Shown here: piece by piece, positions 17,421 to 27,004 of the stretch | How positions within the stretch are numbered: the stretch's first letter is position 1 | How the letters are laid out: each line of letters begins with the position of its first letter | Notes under the pieces: model-generated | The model's database searches: none | What the model was told of the DNA's origin: nothing | What the model saw: the letters and a program-made list of their open reading frames with translations, nothing else | Position numbers and translations under genes: made by a program | Source of the DNA: Aestuariibacter sp. A3R04 | GTDB taxonomy: Bacteria; Pseudomonadota; Gammaproteobacteria; Enterobacterales; Alteromonadaceae | DNA length: 64,000 nt | Direction: 5' to 3' | Assembly (NCBI RefSeq): GCF_018860805.1 | Contig: NZ_JAHKQR010000011.1 | Span: 595,647 to 659,646 of the forward strand

Positions 17421-19343
17421 ATGGGTAAAATCATTGGTATCGACTTAGGTACAACGAATTCATGTGTCGCAGTTCTAGACGGCGACAAACCTCGCGTAAT
17501 TGAAAACGCCGAAGGCGATCGCACAACTCCTTCTATTATCGCTTATACCAGTGATGGTGAAACGCTGGTAGGGCAGTCTGCGAAGCGTCAGGCTGTGACA
17601 AACCCCGAAAATACCTTATTCGCGATTAAGCGTCTTATTGGACGCCGCTTCGAAGATAAAGAAGTTCAGCGCGATATCGACATCATGCCTTACAAAATTG
17701 TTAAAGCTGACAATGGCGATGCGTGGGTTGAGTCTAAAGGCGATAAAATGGCGCCCCCTCAGATTTCAGCAGAAGTGCTGAAAAAAATGAAGAAGACTGC
17801 CGAAGATTTCTTAGGTGAAGAAGTAACTGGCGCGGTTATTACTGTTCCAGCGTACTTTAACGACTCTCAGCGTCAGGCCACCAAAGATGCAGGCCGTATT
17901 GCGGGTCTGGAAGTAAAGCGTATTATCAACGAGCCGACTGCCGCAGCTCTTGCCTACGGTATGGACAAGAAAAAAGGCGATAACGTTGTTGCGGTTTACG
18001 ATTTAGGTGGTGGTACATTTGATATCTCTATTATCGAAATCGACGAAGTGGACGGCGAGCATACATTCGAAGTACTGGCCACCAATGGTGACACTCACTT
18101 AGGTGGTGAGGACTTCGATAACCGCGTCATTACTTATTTGGTTGATGAGTTTAAGAAAGACCAGGGTATTGACCTTCGCAAAGATCCTCTGGCTATGCAA
18201 CGTCTGAAGGAAGCTGGCGAGAAAGCAAAAATTGAGTTGTCTTCATCACAGCAAACTGAAGTTAACTTGCCGTACATCACTGCTGATGGCTCAGGTCCGA
18301 AGCACCTGGCGATCAAATTGACACGTGCAAAACTGGAATCTCTGGTTGAAGACATGGTGAAAGATTCACTGAACCCTGTCAAACAAGCGTTGGCTGATGC
18401 TGACCTGTCAGTGTCTGACATCAACGATATTATTCTTGTTGGTGGTCAAACGCGTATGCCTTTGGTTCAAAAATACGTCACTGACTTCTTCGGCAAAGAG
18501 CCGCGCAAAGATGTTAACCCGGATGAGGCGGTAGCCGTGGGCGCTGCAATTCAAGGTGGCGTATTGTCGGGTGATGTGAAAGACGTATTGCTACTCGACG
18601 TAACACCTTTGTCTTTGGGTATTGAGACCATGGGGGGCGTTATGACGTCCCTGATTGAGAAGAACACCACAATTCCGACCAAGAAGTCGCAAACCTTCTC
18701 TACAGCAGAAGATAACCAGTCTGCGGTAACAGTACACGTGTTGCAAGGTGAGCGTAAGCAAGCTTCTGGAAATAAGTCGTTAGGTCAGTTCAACCTTGAA
18801 GGTATTCGTCCTGCGTCTCGTGGTACGCCGCAAATAGAAGTGACTTTCGATTTGGATGCTGACGGTATTCTGCATGTGTCTGCTAAAGATAAAGATACGG
18901 GTAAAGAGCAGAAGATCACCATTAAAGCCTCTTCTGGTCTGAGCGATGAAGAAATCGAAAAAATGGTAGCTGATGCAGAAGCGAATAAAGAGTCTGATGC
19001 CAAGTTCGAAGAACTGATCCAGGCCCGCAACCAGGCGGACGGCATGATTCACGCTACCCGTAAGCAGCTTGACGAAGTAGGTGATGCGTTAAGTGCCGAT
19101 GATAAGGCGCCTATCGAAGCTGCTATATCTGCGCTGGAAACTGCAACGAAAGGCGAAGATAAAGCTGAAATTGAAGCGAAAACCCAAGAGCTAATTCAGG
19201 CGTCTTCTAAGCTGATGGAAGCTGCGCAGGCGCAAGCCGGAGCTGCAGCAGACGCTGGTGCGGAACAGCAAGCTTCTGGAAAGCAGGCTGACGACGATGT
19301 GGTTGACGCTGAATTTGAAGAAGTGAAAGACGACAAGAAATAA
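17421..19343 (+). CDS. dnaK: Hsp70 chaperone DnaK
   Basis: 640 residues, standard length. The nucleotide-binding domain starts [15 protein letters not shown], with the second phosphate motif [12 protein letters not shown] and the adenosine motif [11 protein letters not shown]; a substrate-binding domain and helical lid follow, ending in the flexible [14 protein letters not shown] tail. ATP-driven folding chaperone working with DnaJ and GrpE. TTTGGAGACACGTA gives the ribosome-binding site. Confidence 0.99.
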   Translation: MGKIIGIDLGTTNSCVAVLDGDKPRVIENAEGDRTTPSIIAYTSDGETLVGQSAKRQAVTNPENTLFAIKRLIGRRFEDKEVQRDIDIMPYKIVKADNGDAWVESKGDKMAPPQISAEVLKKMKKTAEDFLGEEVTGAVITVPAYFNDSQRQATKDAGRIAGLEVKRIINEPTAAALAYGMDKKKGDNVVAVYDLGGGTFDISIIEIDEVDGEHTFEVLATNGDTHLGGEDFDNRVITYLVDEFKKDQGIDLRKDPLAMQRLKEAGEKAKIELSSSQQTEVNLPYITADGSGPKHLAIKLTRAKLESLVEDMVKDSLNPVKQALADADLSVSDINDIILVGGQTRMPLVQKYVTDFFGKEPRKDVNPDEAVAVGAAIQGGVLSGDVKDVLLLDVTPLSLGIETMGGVMTSLIEKNTTIPTKKSQTFSTAEDNQSAVTVHVLQGERKQASGNKSLGQFNLEGIRPASRGTPQIEVTFDLDADGILHVSAKDKDTGKEQKITIKASSGLSDEEIEKMVADAEANKESDAKFEELIQARNQADGMIHATRKQLDEVGDALSADDKAPIEAAISALETATKGEDKAEIEAKTQELIQASSKLMEAAQAQAGAAADAGAEQQASGKQADDDVVDAEFEEVKDDKK

Positions 19344-19358
19344 GCTGTAGTCAGTGTA

Positions 19359-19380
19359 ACTCCGATGCCTGCATCGGAGT
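19359..19380 (+). other. Perfect hairpin just after dnaK
   Basis: ACTCCGATG-CCTG-CATCGGAGT is a perfect 9 bp stem starting 16 bp after the dnaK stop. No T run follows, so it is more likely an mRNA-protecting or processing hairpin than a terminator by itself. Confidence 0.6.
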
Positions 19381-19393
19381 GCTGTACAGTCTG

Positions 19394-19425
19394 GGCGCAG
19401 CAGGACATTCTTGTTGCGCCTTTGT
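19394..19425 (+). terminator. Probable terminator between dnaK and dnaJ
   Basis: GGCGCAGCAGG pairs with CTTGTTGCGCC (11 bp, two G-U pairs) around a 5-nt loop, followed by TTTGTTGT. The weak T run suggests partial termination, which would lower dnaJ relative to dnaK. Confidence 0.6.
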
Positions 19426-19525
19426 TGTGTAAAGACTGGTGAAATACCGGTGAAAATACAAAGTGTTTGATTTAAGTGTAATTTGAATCTGGCACTTGAA
19501 GTAACGAGTAGGAAAAGTAAGCGAT

Positions 19526-20656
19526 ATGTCGAAACGTGACTACTACGAAGTGTTGGGTGTTGAGAAAGGTGCTGGCGAACGCGAAATTAAAAAAGCGTAT
19601 AAAAAGCTGGCGATGAAATATCACCCCGATCGCACGCAAGGCGATAAAGCACTGGAAGAAAAATTTAAGGAAATCCAGGAAGCCTATGAAGTCCTGACCG
19701 ATTCGCAGAAGCGTGCTGCGTATGATCAGTACGGTCATGCAGGTGTGGATCCCAATCGTGGTGGTGCAGGCTTCGGCGGTGGCGCGGATTTTGGCGATAT
19801 TTTTGGTGACGTTTTCGGCGATATATTCGGCGGCGGACGAGGTGGGCGACAGTCTCGTGCACGCCAGGGCGCAGATTTACGCTATAACCTTGAACTCTCT
19901 TTAGAAGAGGCTGTTCGCGGTAAAGATGTAGAAATTCGCGTGCCGACGCTGGTTGAATGTGACGTCTGTCACGGTTCGGGTGCGAAGAAAGGTACATCAC
20001 CTAAAACCTGTCCTACCTGCCATGGAAATGGTCAGGTACAAATGCGTCAGGGCTTCTTTGCAGTGCAGCAAACATGCCCTACGTGCTCCGGTCGGGGAAA
20101 AATTATTGCCGATCCCTGTGATGCCTGTCACGGTCATGGCCGTAAAGAGAAGACCAAAACGTTGTCTGTGAAAGTGCCTGCTGGCGTTGACACAGGTGAT
20201 CGTATCCGCTTGAGTGGTGAAGGTGAAGCTGGAGAGAATGGAGCACCAGCAGGAGATTTATACGTTCAGGTCCACGTACGTGAACACAAGATTTTCCAAC
20301 GCGATGGCAACAACCTGTACTGTGAAGTACCGCTGAGTTTTACCACAGCAGCATTGGGCGGGGAACTACAAGTACCCACTCTCGATGGAAAGGTTAAACT
20401 GAAAGTCAGCCCAGAAACGCAGACAGGTCGTATGTTCCGCTTGCGAGGTAAAGGCGTAAAGTCCGTGCGCAGTGGGGTGACTGGCGATCTGATGTGCAAA
20501 GTGGTTGTAGAAACGCCGGTGAACTTATCGTCGAAGCAAAAAGAATTGCTTCAGGAGCTGGATGATTCCATGGGCGGTGACTCCGGCAAACACCGTCCGA
20601 AAGAAAAAGGTTTTTTTGACGGTGTGAAAAAATTCTTTGATGATTTGACCAATTAG
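19526..20656 (+). CDS. dnaJ: Hsp40 co-chaperone DnaJ
   Basis: 376 residues. J domain with HPD at 33-35 (KYHPDRTQ), a Gly/Phe-rich linker (about 75-110), and four CxxCxGxG zinc repeats ([32 protein letters not shown]), then the C-terminal substrate-binding domains. Stimulates DnaK ATPase and delivers substrates. 182 bp after dnaK with hairpins between. Confidence 0.98.
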   Translation: MSKRDYYEVLGVEKGAGEREIKKAYKKLAMKYHPDRTQGDKALEEKFKEIQEAYEVLTDSQKRAAYDQYGHAGVDPNRGGAGFGGGADFGDIFGDVFGDIFGGGRGGRQSRARQGADLRYNLELSLEEAVRGKDVEIRVPTLVECDVCHGSGAKKGTSPKTCPTCHGNGQVQMRQGFFAVQQTCPTCSGRGKIIADPCDACHGHGRKEKTKTLSVKVPAGVDTGDRIRLSGEGEAGENGAPAGDLYVQVHVREHKIFQRDGNNLYCEVPLSFTTAALGGELQVPTLDGKVKLKVSPETQTGRMFRLRGKGVKSVRSGVTGDLMCKVVVETPVNLSSKQKELLQELDDSMGGDSGKHRPKEKGFFDGVKKFFDDLTN

Positions 20657-20669
20657 TGTTGTTCGATTT

Positions 20670-20693
20670 AAAACCCTCCTGGCGGAGGGTTTT
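20670..20693 (+). terminator. Intrinsic terminator after dnaJ
   Basis: Perfect 10 bp stem AAAACCCTCC / GGAGGGTTTT around TGGC, with more T bases following. Starts 14 bp after the dnaJ stop. Confidence 0.92.
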
Positions 20694-20789
20694 TATTTTT
20701 AGCCCTAAACCACCTATTTCAATAGGTAGATATCATTTTAATCTCTGATATATTAGAAAAAGTTCTCAGCTTGTTCGGGGCTAGCCCTG

Positions 20790-20871
20790 CCTCGGTAAAT
20801 TGATGTGGTAATCAGCCTGAATATTTAATGAGCATTTGAGATGGAACCTGATTACTCATGATTTACCAAGG
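20790..20871. repeat. Long two-part inverted repeat in intergenic DNA
   Basis: An outer arm CCTcGGTAAAT (20790-20800) pairs with ATTTACCaAGG (20861-20871) and an inner arm GTAATCAG (20808-20815) pairs perfectly with CTGATTAC (20848-20855), with a 7/5-nt internal loop and a 32-nt apical loop. It lies between dnaJ and a small membrane protein. It could be a structured leader RNA, a miniature transposable element, or operator half-sites. I do not recognise the family. Confidence 0.5.
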
Positions 20872-20934
20872 ATTTGTACATGGTGACGTCGCCATCTACA
20901 ATATTCCATCAGATTAGCAAAAAAGGAAGTGTTG

Positions 20935-21135
20935 ATGTCACCGCAAATTGGCAACTTAATTAGCGTTGTTTTAGTTTGGGCCCTGGTAGCTTACATTTTT
21001 GTGTTTGGTTTTGCACAAATAAAATGGACAGGGTGGGAAGGTGGAGTGCCCTGGTTAGCAGGGGTTGTGTTCCTTTTTGGTGGTGCTGCTTTCACCTCTA
21101 AATCGCTGATGAGCAGAAGTATTCAGTATGACTAA
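20935..21135 (+). CDS. Small two-helix membrane protein, unknown
   Basis: 66 residues with two hydrophobic segments (about 7-25, LISVVLVWALVAYIFVFGF; about 40-54, PWLAGVVFLFGGAAF) joined by KWTGWEGG. No family recognised. ATG at 20935 has AAAAGGAAG seven bases upstream; an in-frame GTG at 20929 lies inside that site. Preceded by the long inverted repeat. Confidence 0.6.
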   Translation: MSPQIGNLISVVLVWALVAYIFVFGFAQIKWTGWEGGVPWLAGVVFLFGGAAFTSKSLMSRSIQYD

Positions 21136-21220
21136 AGCGGTGTGAAATTTCGATTCTGCTCGTGCAGTTAGGCATGAGCTTCAGCGAGACAATTAGCGCT
21201 TGTGCAGCCAGGAGTCAGTA

Positions 21221-21808
21221 ATGCTAAACGTAGCAATATATATTTACGACAATGCCGAAGTGCTCGACTTCTCTGGCCCATATGAAGTATTTTCAACCGC
21301 AAACAGATTTTTGACAGGCAAAGATGGTTTTAACGTTTTTTTGCTTGCAGAAGTGAACGCCCCCGTTCTGGCAAGAGGCGGATTTAGTGTAAACCCACAT
21401 TACTGTTTGCGAGATCATCCCAAAATAGACGTTTTGCTTGTTGTCGGTGGTGTGCATACGGAAGAACTCAAAAAGCCGAAGGTCTTAAAATGGCTCTCAA
21501 CCACGGGGAAAAAAGCAACAATCGTCGCTTCAGTATGTACGGGGGCTTTTATCCTTGCCCAAGCAGGGCTACTCTCCAATTTAACAGTGACTACCCATTG
21601 GGAAGATATCGATGAGTTGAGAGCATCATATCCCGACCTTTCAGTCGCGGAAGGAGTGCGCTGGGTAGACCAAGGTAAATGGGTAACCTCAGGCGGTATT
21701 TCAGCGGGTATAGATATGAGTCTCCACCTGGTATCAAGGCTTATTAATCCAACTATTGCAGAAAAAACCGCCAGACAAATGGCGTTCGATTGGCACAAAA
21801 CTATATGA
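21221..21808 (+). CDS. DJ-1/PfpI-family protein (GATase1-like)
   Basis: 195 residues. Reads as a class I glutamine amidotransferase-like fold of the DJ-1/PfpI group, close to isonitrile hydratase and the N-terminal sensor domain of GlxA/FtrA regulators: AIYIYDNAEVLDFSGPYEVF at the N-terminus, and the nucleophile elbow VASVCTGAFILAQAGLL with Cys near 103. TTHWEDIDEL and GGISAGIDMSLHLV are also family features. No AraC DNA-binding domain is attached. ATG at 21221 chosen with AGGAG nearby. Biochemical role uncertain. Confidence 0.8.
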   Translation: MLNVAIYIYDNAEVLDFSGPYEVFSTANRFLTGKDGFNVFLLAEVNAPVLARGGFSVNPHYCLRDHPKIDVLLVVGGVHTEELKKPKVLKWLSTTGKKATIVASVCTGAFILAQAGLLSNLTVTTHWEDIDELRASYPDLSVAEGVRWVDQGKWVTSGGISAGIDMSLHLVSRLINPTIAEKTARQMAFDWHKTI

Positions 21809-22118
21809 GCAGCTTACGGTAGGGTTTAGACATCAGAAATAGCAGTATGTACGCCTATTATTGTTTTACCCACCAGAACTCTATTTTGTATTGTAATGCT
21901 GCGTAATTTTGCTCGCTGTTTCACTCAACCGTTTATTTACTCATTTTGCCTTGCGGGCTATTGAATAATGGTTCGGTGGCTGTAAAAAATATAAAATTAT
22001 TGGCACTGGCATTTCATAGTCAAAAACCGGTATGGTAAAACGTGCTGGGTACACGTCATGTGTCTGTAAACATCATAATGCACATCACCACATAATCTGC
22101 AAAGTAACGGAGAAAAAC
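21809..22118. other. 310 bp intergenic region before cytochrome c'
   Basis: AT-rich spacer with no ORF, terminator or clear promoter found. A small ACAC-gtcat-GTGT dyad sits at 22051-22063. No FNR-type TTGAT-N4-ATCAA site was seen. Confidence 0.4.
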
Positions 22119-22601
22119 ATGAAGCAAGTGCTAAAGACCGGCCTAATGGCAGCCATTGTCATGGCAGGATTTACAAGTGGGGCTACAGTGGCCCAGGAAG
22201 CCGCCTTGAATGAAAAACACGCTCAGGCTGCCACGAACTTTCGTCAATCGTTGTACAAATTGGTCTATAGCAATATGGGGCCTTTGGGCGGTATGGCAAA
22301 AGGAAAAATACCATTTGATCAGGACGTCATTGCCACCAATGCCATGCGACTTGAGCAACTGGCAGACATGATGAGTGACTATGTAAAAGTAGATACGAGA
22401 AAATTTGACGTCGATACTGAAGCGAAGGATGAGATTTGGGAAAACTGGTCCGATTTTGAAAGTAAAATTGACAGTTTGAAAACGGCGGCTGCAAATTTGC
22501 AGGCTGTTGCAGCAACGGGTGATGAAAGTAAGTATGCCAAAGCGATAGGGCAGGTCGGGGCGTCTTGTAAGTCGTGTCACGACGACTATAAAGTTGATTA
22601 G
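22119..22601 (+). CDS. Cytochrome c'
   Basis: 160 residues. A signal peptide (MKQVLKTGLMAAIVMAGF, cleaved near TVAQ) precedes a four-helix bundle. The C-terminal CKSCH haem-binding motif, with haem near the C-terminus, is the hallmark of class II cytochrome c'. A periplasmic haem protein that binds NO and may protect against nitrosative stress or transfer electrons. ATG at 22119 follows CGGAGAAAAAC; the longer frame from 22032 adds 29 residues before the signal peptide. A cytochrome b561 gene, its frequent partner, is 4.4 kb away on the other strand. Confidence 0.92.
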   Translation: MKQVLKTGLMAAIVMAGFTSGATVAQEAALNEKHAQAATNFRQSLYKLVYSNMGPLGGMAKGKIPFDQDVIATNAMRLEQLADMMSDYVKVDTRKFDVDTEAKDEIWENWSDFESKIDSLKTAAANLQAVAATGDESKYAKAIGQVGASCKSCHDDYKVD

Positions 22602-22625
22602 TTCATTTTATCTATAGTTGTACAT

Positions 22626-22658
22626 GTGCTATGCGTTTATGCATAGCACTCTATTTTT
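22626..22658 (+). terminator. Terminator after cytochrome c'
   Basis: Perfect 9 bp stem GTGCTATGC / GCATAGCAC around a 6-nt loop, followed by TCTATTTTT, 24 bp after the stop. Confidence 0.8.
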
Positions 22659-22803
22659 AATTCAATTCGCAAATTTGTCCTTTAAAATCATTTCTTTGTC
22701 TTGCCCTATTGTTAAGCTGCACTTTCTCTTCTATTCTAGATATTATCATTTATCTATAGCGTACTGTATTTTACTTTGCAGGCAAACCCGGGGGAAGTAG
22801 AGG

Positions 22804-24906
22804 GTGTTGAAGAGGGCGCACAATGTTTGTTCTTTACTCAGTGAAGAAATTGCCGCCGTTGCTAGGTGTGGTGGTTGGCAATATGACACAGCGAGTAAGC
22901 ACCTTACCTGTACATCTGCTGTTTTTCATTTATTAGACCTATGCGAAAATAGTGAACTCACGCTCCGTCATGTCTTTGCAGTATTTACACCGCAAGAAAG
23001 AAAGTCCCTGAGTAACACCTTGCGAAATTTGCTTAACAACCGTGTTGCATTTGAGCTCGAACTGTCGGTGTTAACTCATAAGCGAAAGCGCAAATGGGTG
23101 AAAATTACGGGTAAAATACAATGCTGCCAAGATAAGGGCGTTCGTCTATATGGCGCTGTTCAGGATGTAACTGAGCAGCGACGATTGTCAGATACTGAGC
23201 AAAATTATATTGAGTATCTCAATACCATCCTCAACAGTATGAATGATGTGATTTTGTCGGTGGATGAATACTTCACCATTATTACAGCAAACCAAGCTGT
23301 TGAAAAAATGTTTGGTTATGCACCTGAAGTTTTGGTTGGTGAAGACATTTCCTTTTTGTTGCCAGAAGAAGTCGAAGGTCAACGCCGCTGTTTTGTTCGC
23401 GATCATCTCCAGCCCGGGTTGGGCTTCATTAATGGCAAGGAGCTCGTGGCCACGAAAAGTTCGGGCAAGGTGTTCCCTATTGAAGTGTCTGTGTCGGAAG
23501 TTGTTCAATCAGGACAAACACAGTTCGTATGTGTGCTCAGAGACATCACCGAGAAAAAGCAAGCGCTGGACAATATCTATCAAATTGCCTTTTTCGACGA
23601 GATCACCCATCTTCCTAATGCAAAGTTGTTCGAAAAAGATTTGCGCAATGTTATTGCTCAGGCAAGGGCTTCAGGCAAGCACGTGTATTGCTGCATGCTC
23701 GACATTGACAATTTTGCTCAGTTAGTACAAGCCTTTGGCAAAGAAACGGGTGACTACATCCTTCGCGTGCTCGCAGGGCGATTGAAGAAAGCTGTATCAG
23801 CCCAATTTGAAGTGTATGGGGGCTTGAGAGATAAATTTTATGTGTTGTTGAAAGCCCCTTTTGACGAGGATCACGAGCACGATCTGGTTAACCTCATCAC
23901 TGAAATTGAATGGAGCCTGCATACGCTGCTGATGAAAGAGATGTCATTGCATGGCAATCCGCAAGTGATCACGACAACTCTCGCTTCAGCGTATGTGCAC
24001 GGTGCCGATGCTGAGTATGAAAAAGTGGTAGGTATTCTAGATTTTGCTACCAAGCGGGCAAAACAACAGGGGCCCGGTGGTCGTGTTACGTTGGAGCGCA
24101 ATGAGTTCAATGCCTATGACCGACACAGTTATATTAGCCAGCACTTAGCGTCTGCGTTGCAGAAAAAAGCTTTCTACCTGGTGTTACAACCGCAATTTGA
24201 CGGGCAGGGCAATATTGTTTCATCTGAGGCTCTCATACGTTGGGACGATGCCAAACTGGGAAACATTTCTCCGGGAGAATTTATTCCCATCGCGGAAGAA
24301 AGCGATATTATCGTTGAGATAGGCGACTGGGTACTAAATGAAGCCTGTCGCTTGCTATCTCACTTGAGAAAACTGGGGGTGGTAACGACGCTATCGGTGA
24401 ACGTTAGTGGCCGGCATATTGCACGTTCAGACTTCTCAGATCGTCTGGTGGATATTATTGAGTACTGGCGCGTTAGCCCTGGTCAACTTGTTCTAGAGAT
24501 AACCGAAACCACCTTGGTGAGTGGTATAGATCTGGTCAGACGTCGCATCGAAAAGTTGTCCCATTTGGGATTTCGTTTTTCGATAGACGATTTTGGTACT
24601 GGTTACTCAAGTTTGAGTTATCTAAAAGAACTTCCTCTCGCCGAACTTAAAATTGACCGGTATTTTGTGGATGAGATCAATTTTGAATCTGATCATGTAC
24701 CCATTGTTGATACTATTATTGATATGGCGGGTTCTATGGGATTAAAAACAGTCGCAGAAGGTATCGAGAACGATATCCAACTTGAGTATTTAAAGCGAAA
24801 GGGCTGTCAGCTTTTCCAAGGATTTTACCTGTCAAAACCACAGCCGGTTACCACTTGGTTAGAAAGACTACTTGCGATGCCTGTTAAGAAGCGTTACAAC
24901 GTATAA
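22804..24906 (+). CDS. PAS-GGDEF(degenerate)-EAL protein, probable c-di-GMP phosphodiesterase
   Basis: 700 residues. One PAS-like region about 20-125, a second PAS about 135-250 (DVILSVDEYFTIITANQAVE, ending RDITEKK), a GGDEF-type domain about 255-430 and an EAL domain about 445-690. The cyclase signature is GGLRDKF at 339-345 instead of GGDEF, so it should not make c-di-GMP. The EAL side is intact: EALIRW at 475, NVSGRH near 533, DDFGTGYSS at 595-603, TVAEGIE later. Starts at GTG (22804), with TTG at 22807 possible. Stands alone. Confidence 0.9.
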   Translation: MLKRAHNVCSLLSEEIAAVARCGGWQYDTASKHLTCTSAVFHLLDLCENSELTLRHVFAVFTPQERKSLSNTLRNLLNNRVAFELELSVLTHKRKRKWVKITGKIQCCQDKGVRLYGAVQDVTEQRRLSDTEQNYIEYLNTILNSMNDVILSVDEYFTIITANQAVEKMFGYAPEVLVGEDISFLLPEEVEGQRRCFVRDHLQPGLGFINGKELVATKSSGKVFPIEVSVSEVVQSGQTQFVCVLRDITEKKQALDNIYQIAFFDEITHLPNAKLFEKDLRNVIAQARASGKHVYCCMLDIDNFAQLVQAFGKETGDYILRVLAGRLKKAVSAQFEVYGGLRDKFYVLLKAPFDEDHEHDLVNLITEIEWSLHTLLMKEMSLHGNPQVITTTLASAYVHGADAEYEKVVGILDFATKRAKQQGPGGRVTLERNEFNAYDRHSYISQHLASALQKKAFYLVLQPQFDGQGNIVSSEALIRWDDAKLGNISPGEFIPIAEESDIIVEIGDWVLNEACRLLSHLRKLGVVTTLSVNVSGRHIARSDFSDRLVDIIEYWRVSPGQLVLEITETTLVSGIDLVRRRIEKLSHLGFRFSIDDFGTGYSSLSYLKELPLAELKIDRYFVDEINFESDHVPIVDTIIDMAGSMGLKTVAEGIENDIQLEYLKRKGCQLFQGFYLSKPQPVTTWLERLLAMPVKKRYNV

Positions 24907-25060
24907 GGCCCGTTAGATAGTAGTTCACCAGCTTATATTTTTTCCTATCTGCGACATAAGTCTTATCACCTCACTTGTTAATTTTGAGTTAATGTGAAGC
25001 GGTATGAGGTTTTCCTTTAACTGTTTAGCGCATTAATCTAGTTAACCCAAGAGGTAAGTC

Positions 25061-26959
25061 ATGTCTTACGCTGAAGAATATACCCGTTCCATTTCACAGC
25101 CCGACGTTTTTTGGCAGGAGAAGGCTGAGGATGTTCCCTGGTTCACCGAGCCCCAAACCGCGCTGTCTCAAGACGACAACGGTATTTTTCGTTGGTTCTC
25201 AGACGGTGAAATGAACACGTCGTACATGGCGCTGGACCATCATTGCAATAACGGTAGAGCAGATCAAACCGCCCTTATTTTCGACTCGCCAGTGACGGGG
25301 GTAAAAACGACATATACCTATTCGGAACTACGTAAAAACGTGGCGCGCTTTGCTGATGTTCTCAAACGAAACGGTGTGAAAAAGGGCGATAGGGTTGTTA
25401 TTTACATGCCCATGATACCGCAAGCTGTGATTGCTATGCTGGCGGTAGCGAGACTGGGCGCAATTCATTCAGTAGTATTTGGTGGCTTTGCCCCTCATGA
25501 GTTGGCGGTGAGAATTGAGGATGCACAACCTAAAGTACTGGTCACTGCATCTTGTGGCGTGGAAGTGTCGAAAATCATTGAGTACAAGCCGCTGGTTGAG
25601 GCTGCCATCAATATGTCTGCGCACAAGCCCAATTGCACAATCGTATTCCAGCGTGCCCAAGCCGAAGCGGTGTTGAAGGACGGCGATCTCGATTGGGAAA
25701 AGGCTATGATAAATGCTGAAGAAGCCGAATGTACGCCAGTCCTTGGCACTGACCCACTTTACATTCTGTATACGTCTGGGACTACAGGCAAACCCAAAGG
25801 TGTTGTGCGAGACAATGGCGGCCACGCGGTGGCGTTAAAGTATTCTATGTCAGTGATTTACAATATGAAGCCTGGCGATGTGTTTTGGGCAGCATCGGAT
25901 GTCGGATGGGTTGTCGGGCATTCCTACATCGTCTACGGCCCGTTACTGCACGGTTGCACCACAGTTGTATACGAAGGTAAGCCCGTGAAAACGCCGGATG
26001 CTGGTGCTTTTTGGCGGATGGTTGAAGAGTACAGCATAAAAGCGCTATTTGCAGCACCGACAGCGTTTAGGGCGATAAGGAAGGAGGATCCAGAAGCCAT
26101 AAAGATGCAGAGCTATGATCTGTCATCCTTAGACACAATTTTTATGGCCGGAGAGCGCTTGGACCCGCCAACATATTTGTGGACCGTTGAGAAAACCGGT
26201 AAACCGGTTGTGGATCACTGGTGGCAGACAGAAACAGGCTGGTCAATTTGCGCCAATCCCACGGGGATTGAAAATATGCCTGTGAAGCCGGGATCATCCA
26301 CATTACCGGTACCTGGTTTCGATGTTCAGGTTCTGGATCATTGGGGAAAACCATTGCCTGCGGGAGAACAAGGCGCCATTGCTATTAAGCTGCCTATGCC
26401 TCCCGGTTGTTTGCCAACGGTTTGGGGGGATGTAGAACGTTTCCGGCACAGCTATCTTGACGCTTATCCAGGCTACTACACCTCGGGAGACGGTGGCTAT
26501 AAAGACGATGATGGCTATGTATTTATTATGGGGCGGACCGATGATGTCATCAATGTTGCCGGACACCGTTTGTCTACTGGCGAAATGGAGGAAGTCGTTG
26601 CCGCACATCCGCTAGTCGCTGAATGTACTGTTATAGGCATACACGATGCACTGAAAGGGCAGGCTCCAGTAGGCTTAGTGTTGTTGAAAGATGGCGCCGA
26701 CGTGGATGAAGATGATTTACAAGCTGAACTGGCGGCTATGGTTAGAAAAGAAATTGGTCCCATTGCTTGTTTCCATCGTGCAGTGGTGGTTCCCCGCTTG
26801 CCGAAAACCCGCTCGGGTAAAATTCTGCGCAAGTTGCTGCGGCAAATAGCGGAAAATCATGAAGTGGCGATCCCATCCACTATCGACGACCCGGGCAGTG
26901 TGACAGAAATTTCCACTATTATGCATCAGCAAGGTTTGGTGCGGCAAAAAACTGAGTAG
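25061..26959 (+). CDS. prpE: Propionyl-CoA synthetase
   Basis: 632 residues, an acyl-CoA synthetase closest in style to PrpE rather than Acs (FWQEKAEDVPWFTEP at the N-terminus, FRWFSDGEMNTSYMALD). ATP-binding loop YTSGTTGKPKGVVRDNGG near 236-253, adenylation motif WWQTETGW, and C-terminal catalytic Lys in LPKTRSGKILRK. Converts propionate (and possibly acetate) plus ATP and CoA to the acyl-CoA. No prpBCD genes are adjacent, so it is a solitary copy; a CrbR-like regulator elsewhere in the window might control it (inference). Confidence 0.92.
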   Translation: MSYAEEYTRSISQPDVFWQEKAEDVPWFTEPQTALSQDDNGIFRWFSDGEMNTSYMALDHHCNNGRADQTALIFDSPVTGVKTTYTYSELRKNVARFADVLKRNGVKKGDRVVIYMPMIPQAVIAMLAVARLGAIHSVVFGGFAPHELAVRIEDAQPKVLVTASCGVEVSKIIEYKPLVEAAINMSAHKPNCTIVFQRAQAEAVLKDGDLDWEKAMINAEEAECTPVLGTDPLYILYTSGTTGKPKGVVRDNGGHAVALKYSMSVIYNMKPGDVFWAASDVGWVVGHSYIVYGPLLHGCTTVVYEGKPVKTPDAGAFWRMVEEYSIKALFAAPTAFRAIRKEDPEAIKMQSYDLSSLDTIFMAGERLDPPTYLWTVEKTGKPVVDHWWQTETGWSICANPTGIENMPVKPGSSTLPVPGFDVQVLDHWGKPLPAGEQGAIAIKLPMPPGCLPTVWGDVERFRHSYLDAYPGYYTSGDGGYKDDDGYVFIMGRTDDVINVAGHRLSTGEMEEVVAAHPLVAECTVIGIHDALKGQAPVGLVLLKDGADVDEDDLQAELAAMVRKEIGPIACFHRAVVVPRLPKTRSGKILRKLLRQIAENHEVAIPSTIDDPGSVTEISTIMHQQGLVRQKTE

Positions 26960-26975
26960 GCCGGTTAATTAAAAT

Positions 26976-27000
26976 AGCGGAAGCTTCCATGCTTCCCGCT
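26976..27000. terminator. Probable bidirectional terminator between prpE and cytochrome b561
   Basis: AGCGGAAGC pairs with GCTTCCCGCT, with one bulged base, around a 6-nt loop in the 45 bp between convergent genes. T-richness is modest (GTCTTTA). Confidence 0.5.
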
Positions 27001-27004
27001 GTCT

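Noticed and set aside
19665..20000. Minus-strand ORFs within dnaK and dnaJ
   Set aside because: Long antisense frames are caused by codon bias in highly expressed genes; no family resemblance.
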